Assembly: GCA_964452285.1 (NCBI GenBank)
Contig: CAYVKW010000012.1
Span: 1 to 27,828 of the forward strand
DNA length: 27,828 nt
Origin: JAUNST01 sp964452285
Lineage (GTDB): Bacteria > Patescibacteriota > Microgenomatia > UBA1400 > PJMF01
Reading direction: 5' to 3'
The notes under the pieces were generated by a model, which made no database searches, was not told the DNA's origin, and saw only the letters and a program-made list of their open reading frames with translations. The position numbers and the translations under genes were made by a program. The first letter of the stretch is position 1. Every line of letters begins with the position of its first letter. Below are positions 22,866-27,828 of the stretch, in pieces.

Positions 22866-23733
22866 TAAGAAAAGTGGGCAAAATCAGTCCGTCGCGACAA
22901 GCGTGAGCTTTATATTCTAGCACCTGCTCGACGCTGATTTTACCTAAATAAAGATCGGAGACTTGATTGTCTGGCTGTAAAAGCCAGGTCAAAGTTTGTA
23001 AAATGCCTTCTAAGTAGACGATGTCTTTGGTAAAGCCGCCTGGTAAACTAGTATCGGTGAGGCCACGCTTGGAACGCAAAGCAAAATGCCATGATTGGTC
23101 AAAATTAAAATGCCGCTCTTGGAAGAAATGGGCAAAGACCTGAGCAAAACTTTCATTTTGAGCCCAGACGCAACTCAAGTAGCGGTAGCTGCTGTAAGTA
23201 AAATCAACCCGATGACGGACAAATTTACTATTAAGACTGGCTAGGCCCTCTTCAGTGCGAATATAAAGGCTGCTTTTGCTTTTGGGCAAAATTTGTAAAT
23301 TTTGATTGTGAGTACGAAGCAGATGAGTTTGGACTTCGTGAGCCAAAATGCCGTCTAAACCACTTTGAGTAATAGGGAGATTTTTGGCAAAAACGAGGCC
23401 ATCGTTGTGTCTTTTGGCGACGCTGGGAATATCTGCCCAGTGGATGATAGGCGGATCAAGATGAAGTTGTGAAAAAAGAGCCCGAGTTTGTTGACTAATT
23501 TGGCTATGAGTGAGAAGTTTACCAGATTGAACACGAGGAGAAGTGGTAGCAAATTTAGCGAGATAATTTTGCGCAAAAAGCGTATATTTTTCTTGTGGTA
23601 AGCCATAAAGAGTGAGCTTTTTGCGCGTGAAATCTCGACTGTAAATAAATTGTGGATTATAAGTTTGGTCAGCTTGAAATTTTTTATATTCTTGAGATAA
23701 ATTAAGAGGAATGAGAGCGGAAATCAAAGACAT
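22786..23733 (-). CDS. DUF1704/MATCAP-like zinc metallopeptidase (QEGLA-type)
   Basis: A 315-residue soluble protein. The zinc motif HExxxH is HEVQTH at residues 132-137 inside GILAHEVQTHLLRT, followed by TEEGLA (160-165), the counterpart of the QEGLA motif. SLPGGFTKDIVYLEG near residue 235 is also typical of DUF1704. The eukaryotic relatives (MATCAP) remove C-terminal tyrosine from tubulin; bacterial substrates are unknown. The ATG at 23733 lies 3 bp after the nuclease stop, so both genes form one unit. The last 80 bp, encoding the final 25 residues or so, lie antisense to the PBP 3' end. Family assignment is good; function is open. Confidence 0.85.
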   Translation of the reverse strand: MSLISALIPLNLSQEYKKFQADQTYNPQFIYSRDFTRKKLTLYGLPQEKYTLFAQNYLAKFATTSPRVQSGKLLTHSQISQQTRALFSQLHLDPPIIHWADIPSVAKRHNDGLVFAKNLPITQSGLDGILAHEVQTHLLRTHNQNLQILPKSKSSLYIRTEEGLASLNSKFVRHRVDFTYSSYRYLSCVWAQNESFAQVFAHFFQERHFNFDQSWHFALRSKRGLTDTSLPGGFTKDIVYLEGILQTLTWLLQPDNQVSDLYLGKISVEQVLEYKAHACRDGLILPTFLTNASDYQAYFEFLQACKQHVSGLGLF

Positions 23734-23736
23734 AAA

Positions 23737-24603
23737 TCAAAGAATTTCCTCTAAATCTTCATCTGGATGATGATGCCAAGAAAGGAGATAGCTATCACGA
23801 CGCATGACTGCATTTTCTCCGACTTTCTTGGCGTCACCTTTGAGAATGCGTTCAAAAGGCTCGCAAGCTGGACAGCCACCATGAGGACACTTAAAAGTCT
23901 TAAGTTTGCGAGCCAAAGCAATCCGGCGACCGATATCCAAAAGTTGAGTTTCAGCTTCGGCTAGAGTGGGCAAAACCTTGGGCGTTAATTCGTCGTGCAA
24001 ACCTAAATACCAATAACTGGCTTTTTCCACGTCATATTTTTGACAGTAAGTGGCCAATAATAAATAAATGGGTAACTGCAAAGAGCTTTCTTTTTCAGGA
24101 TGTCGGCTAGTTTTAAAATCAATAATGTGCACTTTTTTTGTCTCGGCATTATATTCAAGCCAATCCACTTTGCCACACAAAATCAGATTATCTTTTTCAC
24201 TTAAATAATAATTGGGCAGGTCAGCTTTGATTTTGACAGCCAAGTTTTTGAGCGGGCCGGGATGGTCTTGAACTCGCTGAAGCATTTCTAACCCGCGCTG
24301 ATAAACTTCTTTTTCCAAAGATGGGCTACTAAAACCACCGGCTTCACCACTGACGGTCTGCCAAACTCGATCATAAGTCAAACTCAAACTCTGGCGAAAA
24401 CGGTCGCTCGTCGCCAGGCTAGACAAACCTTCCAATACTTCATGGACGGCGATTCCAAGACTTAAAGAAGGAGAAACAATTTGGATTTTGTGATTACTGG
24501 TTGGATCTTTGTAAATATTTTTAAGAAAATAACTGCGCGGACAAGCGAGATAATCACTAATACTACTGTGAGAAATCCAAGTGGCGGTATATTTATCAGG
24601 CAT
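23737..24603 (-). CDS. PD-(D/E)XK nuclease with Cas4/AddB-like Fe-S cysteines
   Basis: A 288-residue RecB-family nuclease. Core residues are H54 (GIAVHEVLE), D147 (LCGKVDWLEY), D162 and K164 (IIDFKTS) and the QLPIY motif (Q176-Y180). C21 in LACPRSYF and C239, C244 and C247 in CPHGGCPAC form the split four-cysteine set of Cas4, AddB and related Fe-S nucleases. It probably cuts DNA ends, perhaps in repair. No cas gene or CRISPR array is near, so a role in spacer acquisition is not supported. The ATG at 24603 lies only 11 bases after an extended -10, giving a leader of about five bases. It is co-transcribed with the DUF1704 gene. Confidence 0.88.
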   Translation of the reverse strand: MPDKYTATWISHSSISDYLACPRSYFLKNIYKDPTSNHKIQIVSPSLSLGIAVHEVLEGLSSLATSDRFRQSLSLTYDRVWQTVSGEAGGFSSPSLEKEVYQRGLEMLQRVQDHPGPLKNLAVKIKADLPNYYLSEKDNLILCGKVDWLEYNAETKKVHIIDFKTSRHPEKESSLQLPIYLLLATYCQKYDVEKASYWYLGLHDELTPKVLPTLAEAETQLLDIGRRIALARKLKTFKCPHGGCPACEPFERILKGDAKKVGENAVMRRDSYLLSWHHHPDEDLEEIL

Positions 24604-24614
24604 AATTATTTTTA

Positions 24615-24623
24615 ATTATAGCA
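24615..24623 (-). promoter_or_regulatory. Extended -10 promoter of the nuclease-DUF1704 pair
   Basis: TGCTATAAT on the minus strand, 11 bases before the ATG at 24603, directly after the terminator of the upstream gene. The predicted 5' leader is only about five bases and lacks a ribosome site. Confidence 0.65.
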
Positions 24624-24627
24624 TAAG

Positions 24628-24661
24628 AAAATCGCCCAAAGGCTTGACTTTGGGCGATTTT
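24628..24661. terminator. Strong hairpin terminator after the fibronectin-like surface protein gene
   Basis: AAAATCGCCCAAAG and CTTTGGGCGATTTT form a perfect 14-bp stem with a 6-base loop. On the minus strand it is followed by CTTAT, ending the 24705-25877 transcript just before the next promoter. The stem is symmetric, so plus-strand action is possible. Confidence 0.9.
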
Positions 24662-24704
24662 CATGAACTTGCTTAATTAGGATCAAGGAAAACTAAAATC
24701 AAAT

Positions 24705-25877
24705 TTAGCCTTTGCGACAATTGATCTTATTAGTATTTGACCAATCACCCCAACTAGAATTAGAATTACCGATTTTAACTTGATAACGGACGTAATAATT
24801 TTTGTCATTTTCCAAGCTGCGATCGAACACCACTTTTTCGGTTTGATCAAAAACATGATCAAGAACATCATTATTGCCTTCGCTGGTGCCGATTTGTACG
24901 TGATAACTAACAATGTTATCAGTGAATTTAGGCAAAACTAAACGAGAACTCCAATGATTGTCTGAAAGTGAACCGCAAGTATCAACGCCAACGTTCCAAG
25001 GTTTGGTGCTACCAGAGTTATTGGAACTAACATTGATATTGAAAGTCGTATTAACCTTGCTTGGCGCTTTCACAGTCACCGTCTCGCTAGTCATATAGTT
25101 GTTTTCATTGATCTGCCATGCCAATTTCACTTCATAATTGACACCGGTAGGCAAAGTTAAAGACCAAGCGCTGCCATTGCTGGCGCTAATGCGTGGACCA
25201 GCCTGAAATTGGCTACTACCAGGCAGACGATAAAGAACCAAAATACTGCTATTACTCGGTATATTGCCGTTGACCGTGACGTGACCAGAAACTTGAGAAT
25301 TGGCGACAGTGGCAACTTGGACCGTTTCTTGAGCAGAAACTTGGCCAACTAAACCGCCTTTACTGCTATTATTTGTGTTACTGGTGTTATTGACAGCGAT
25401 ATTGTTTTGCGCGTTGGTTTGGGCGCGACTGCTTGGTTGAGCCGTAGTGCTTTTGCCGACCACGCTAGGACTGGCTGTAGGTCTTGATTTGACCGTGAGC
25501 ACAGTCGCGCCAGTATTATTCGCATTAGCGGTAGTGTCTTCCAAGACGACGTCGCCAACGACAGTAGCTAAATTTTGATTAGCGGTAGCAGTATTTGCTT
25601 GATCATCAAGAGCGACATTAGTCTCTCCTTGTTGACGATAAACTTCGCGGTTGTCCAAAACATTGTTTTGATTTAAATTGACTTTGTAAAAAATAGCGCC
25701 ACCAATTAAAGCTAAACCGACGCCACAAGCCCAAGGCAAAATTTTACCGCCAGGCAGAGGACGAGAAATTTCTTCAACCACGAATTTAGGAGCAGGCTGA
25801 CTAGCAACTTCAGTTTTGGGAGATTCAGGGATAAAATTAATCTGATTCTCTTGATTACCAAATTGAATTTCTTCCAT
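24705..25877 (-). CDS. Membrane-anchored surface protein with two beta-sandwich domains
   Basis: A 390-residue protein: an acidic cytoplasmic tail (1-45), a signal-anchor helix (46-64), a long Asn/Thr/Gln/Ala-rich linker (65-195), a beta-rich domain (196-283, GHVTVNGNIPSNSSILVLYR) like carboxypeptidase-regulatory or SpaA-type modules, and a C-terminal fibronectin-III-like domain (296-388, ending WGDWSNTNKINC). C301 and C387 bracket the last domain and could form a disulfide. The layout is that of a stalked cell-surface protein, but no enzyme motif is seen. The ATG at 25877 follows AAAGGA. It has its own consensus promoter, and a glycine-rich surface gene lies immediately upstream on the same strand. 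Confidence 0.75.
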   Translation of the reverse strand: MEEIQFGNQENQINFIPESPKTEVASQPAPKFVVEEISRPLPGGKILPWACGVGLALIGGAIFYKVNLNQNNVLDNREVYRQQGETNVALDDQANTATANQNLATVVGDVVLEDTTANANNTGATVLTVKSRPTASPSVVGKSTTAQPSSRAQTNAQNNIAVNNTSNTNNSSKGGLVGQVSAQETVQVATVANSQVSGHVTVNGNIPSNSSILVLYRLPGSSQFQAGPRISASNGSAWSLTLPTGVNYEVKLAWQINENNYMTSETVTVKAPSKVNTTFNINVSSNNSGSTKPWNVGVDTCGSLSDNHWSSRLVLPKFTDNIVSYHVQIGTSEGNNDVLDHVFDQTEKVVFDRSLENDKNYYVRYQVKIGNSNSSWGDWSNTNKINCRKG

Positions 25878-25899
25878 AATTAATCCTTTACTATACGTA

Positions 25900-25916
25900 T
25901 GACACTATGTGTGTCA
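25900..25916 (-). repeat. Hairpin or operator palindrome in the leader of the 390-aa surface gene
   Basis: TGACAC (25900-25905) and GTGTCA (25911-25916) form an inverted repeat with a 5-base centre. It lies downstream of the main promoter, within the predicted 46-base leader, so it can be an RNA hairpin or a repressor site. It also overlaps a weaker CTGACA-N16-TATAGT promoter candidate. Confidence 0.55.
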
Positions 25917-25929
25917 GATAATAGTGGTT

Positions 25930-25958
25930 ATTGTATCACATTATGGGATATTTGTCAA
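25930..25958 (-). promoter_or_regulatory. Near-consensus promoter of the 390-aa surface protein gene
   Basis: TTGACA (25958-25953), a 17-bp spacer and TACAAT (25935-25930), with TGA before the -10. The start should be near 25923, giving a leader of about 46 bases that contains the palindrome and an AAAGGA ribosome site. Confidence 0.8.
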
Positions 25959-26008
25959 ATGGGAGGGCATCTTGTTCCAAACCCTAAAAAATAACAAAAA
26001 TAAAAAAT

Positions 26009-27828
26009 TTAGTTAAGGGAAATTAAAGTAATTTTAGCTTGACCATTACCAGTTTGAACGCTGTTGGTCATGCTGCCATTAGTTACTCCGCCAGTATAGC
26101 CAGAACCACCGCCTCCAGAATAAAGACCGACTCCCCCGCCATAATATCCTCCACCGCCGCCAGCGATCATACTACTAGCGCCAGTTCCAAAGCTTCCGAC
26201 TATGCAATAAGAGCCGCCGCCAGTAGTGCACGTATAGCTGCCGCCGTTAGTTTGAGAACCGCCATATCCAAAGCCGTTGACACTAGCAGATTCATAGTAG
26301 TTACCTCCAGAGCCGCCATTTGTACCACCGCCGTCACCGCCAGTGACACAAGTAACAGCAGCATTGCCAGCGCCACCACCACCGCCGCCAGCGACAAGTA
26401 AAATGCTGCTTTGATTACTTGATAAAGTGGATAATAAACCAGTAGAGGTGGCCATATGCGTTGCTCCTCCGCCAGATGATTGACGAGTGTTACCGTCACC
26501 ATCGGAAGATGCAACTCCACCACCATTATAACCACCGCTCCGCGCGGTATGGCTACCATCACCCAAACCGGCACCGCCGACGTAAATATATATTACCTGA
26601 TCTTTAGTCAGCTTGGCATAGCCAGTGGCATAGCCACCATAACCACCATGACAAGTAGCGCTATAACTTCCACCTTGCGCTCCCCATACTTCAAGTTGAT
26701 AGGTGCCAGTATATGGGGCGGTTAATGTTTGGACACCACCGGTATAAAAAAAGGTAGAATATGAATACAAAGGATAAGAGTAGAGAGAAACTAATAAACC
26801 GTTACTATTAACTTTAACAAATGAGATGTTGTTAATTTTAACTACGGTACCAATAGAGGCTTTGGAGAGAAGAACGGTGTTGGAAGAAGTTTTTACGATG
26901 GTGGAGGAAGTATAGGTAGCTCTATTGCCAGAAGTGTCTGCCACAGACCAAGAAAACTTGTAACATCTATCAACATGAAAATTGGAAGTGGTAATATTGG
27001 GATAAGTACCGGCATAAGAGACGATGGAGAAAGAACTGAAAGTGCCACAAGTACCGTGATTGAGAAAGGCTTCAGAGCGAAGGAGCTGACGAGAAGAAGT
27101 ATTAATGCCAACGGCATCGGTACCGTCATTAACAGTTAAAGAAAAGTTTTGATTGGATTTGGTAATGGGACCGGTAGAGTAAGTGATGGAGCCACCAGAG
27201 GGAGGAGTAGAATCTAGAATAGCGGTGCCTCTGATAATGACAATGCCAGAACCGCCAGAAACGCCATAGAAAGTACCACCGTCATTACCACCGCCACCAC
27301 CGCCACCGGTGTTGGCGACACCGTAAGAAGAACCGCAACCGTAGCCTTTAACAGGATTCCAACCACAACCACCACCGCCTGCTCCGCCAGCACCGCTTTC
27401 TGCCCCTCCACCTCCTCCAGCATACAAGTCTCCAGTTGATTCTCCAAATTCTCTGGTGGTAGTACCTTGACCTTGACCGACTGAACCACCAGCGCTAAAG
27501 CCACCACCAGTACCACCGTTACTGCCACCAGGATTACCAGCTACACCATTGTATTGACCACCGCCACTGCCGCCATTGGCAGTCCAATTACCGTATTGAC
27601 CACCAGCAGCTGATGAACCAAAACCAGTGGAAGTGCCACCATTGCGTGAAGTACCATTTAAGTAGCCATCTCCACCTTCTCCAACGACAATGGGATAAGA
27701 AGTTCCAGCTGTAATGGCGATATTTTTGGTGGTAGTAGTGTAACCGCCTCCGCCACCATTTTGGCCACCACCTCCACCACCACCAACGAGAAAGACATCA
27801 ATGGTGGAGCTATTTTTGGGGATGAAAG
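26009..27828 (-). CDS. Large glycine-rich surface protein with ALK-type Gly-rich domain (N-terminus cut by window edge)
   Basis: The frame is open from the window edge to the TAA at 26009, giving 605 residues of the C-terminal part; a TTG at 27427 is internal and not the start. Three regions can be seen. First, a Gly-rich module starting FIPKNSSTIDVFLVGGGGG and closing GGSGIVIIRG, a pattern known from bacterial and phage surface fibres. Second, an Ig-like beta domain (STPPSGGSITYSTGPI to SWSVADTSGNRATY) with two or three cysteines. Third, a module with YTGTYQLEVWGAQGG, GGYNGGG, GGGATHM and LLVAGGGGG, the signature of the Gly-rich domain of ALK/LTK receptors (PF12810-like), ending GQAKITLISLN. 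This is an adhesin or matrix-type protein by inference. It lies 131 bp upstream of another surface-protein gene, which has its own promoter. Confidence 0.8.
   Translation of the reverse strand, partial: FIPKNSSTIDVFLVGGGGGGGQNGGGGGYTTTTKNIAITAGTSYPIVVGEGGDGYLNGTSRNGGTSTGFGSSAAGGQYGNWTANGGSGGGQYNGVAGNPGGSNGGTGGGFSAGGSVGQGQGTTTREFGESTGDLYAGGGGGAESGAGGAGGGGCGWNPVKGYGCGSSYGVANTGGGGGGGNDGGTFYGVSGGSGIVIIRGTAILDSTPPSGGSITYSTGPITKSNQNFSLTVNDGTDAVGINTSSRQLLRSEAFLNHGTCGTFSSFSIVSYAGTYPNITTSNFHVDRCYKFSWSVADTSGNRATYTSSTIVKTSSNTVLLSKASIGTVVKINNISFVKVNSNGLLVSLYSYPLYSYSTFFYTGGVQTLTAPYTGTYQLEVWGAQGGSYSATCHGGYGGYATGYAKLTKDQVIYIYVGGAGLGDGSHTARSGGYNGGGVASSDGDGNTRQSSGGGATHMATSTGLLSTLSSNQSSILLVAGGGGGGAGNAAVTCVTGGDGGGTNGGSGGNYYESASVNGFGYGGSQTNGGSYTCTTGGGSYCIVGSFGTGASSMIAGGGGGYYGGGVGLYSGGGGSGYTGGVTNGSMTNSVQTGNGQAKITLISLN

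Noticed and set aside
23737..24603. Cas4-like nuclease as a sign of a CRISPR-Cas locus
   Set aside because: No repeat array and no cas1, cas2 or effector gene is in the window; AddB-type nucleases share the same cysteines.
25890..25917. CTGACA-N16-TATAGT as the main promoter of the 390-aa surface gene
   Set aside because: A much better TTGACA-N17-TGATACAAT promoter lies directly upstream; the weaker match overlaps the palindrome and may be incidental.
26009..27828. Dense GGN/CCN repeats that look like tandem or CRISPR-type repeats
   Set aside because: There is no fixed repeat-spacer unit; the pattern follows from glycine codons in one continuous reading frame.

Overview
The window looks like chromosome from a Candidatus Patescibacteria (CPR) bacterium with a reduced genome. 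The evidence is a DUF5652 membrane protein, a release-factor/ribosome-recycling gene cluster containing a YerB-like DUF3048 protein, several CPR-style hypothetical proteins, very tight gene packing and moderate A+T content. UGA is used as an ordinary stop (prfB, the adenylate-kinase-like gene and the RecB-like gene all end in TGA) and an intact RF2 is present, so the standard bacterial code applies and a UGA-recoding lineage is unlikely. The phylum call is inference; no 16S gene is in the window.

Layout. 1-2217 (minus): lipid II flippase murJ followed by the N-terminal part of an O-antigen polymerase/ligase-like membrane protein. 2369-2953 (plus): small DEDD 3'-5' exonuclease. 2940-5570 (minus): DUF5652 - ispH - ispF - ispE, three MEP-pathway isoprenoid genes with overlapping start and stop codons. 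5730-5803: tRNA-Gly(CCC). 5858-6733 (minus): a protein built from about seven 'KMxETAKTFxDW' repeats. 7011-7127 (plus): a 38-residue membrane peptide. 7234-7881 (plus): adenylate-kinase-like enzyme behind a perfect consensus promoter. 8040-8345 (minus): unknown small protein. 8425-14920 (minus): frr - rseP - tail-anchored protein - DUF3048 - wHTH/NTase-like regulator - prfB - malQ, probably one operon. 15018-15521 (minus): small membrane protein. 15586-15823 (plus): a very compact RNase P RNA of about 238 nt. 15861-16847 (plus): Na+/Ca2+ exchanger. 17028-18506 (minus): RecQ helicase. 18605-20398 (plus): GT-C glycosyltransferase. 20478-22865 (plus): class A penicillin-binding protein, overlapping by 80 bp the convergent DUF1704/MATCAP-like metallopeptidase, which follows a Cas4/AddB-like Fe-S PD-(D/E)XK nuclease. 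24705-27828 (minus): two surface proteins, one a large glycine-rich protein with an ALK-type Gly-rich domain that runs off the window.

Themes. The genes cover envelope building (MurJ, PBP, GT-C, RseP, DUF3048), isoprenoid supply for lipid carriers, translation termination and recycling, and RNA processing. Promoters share a strong signature: many carry an extended -10 (TGnTATAAT), and three envelope genes have the -10 so close to the ATG that their mRNAs should be leaderless. No mobile element, CRISPR array or phage gene was seen. The most unusual items are the miniature RNase P RNA, the repeat protein at 5858-6733, the glycine-rich surface protein and the leaderless promoters.
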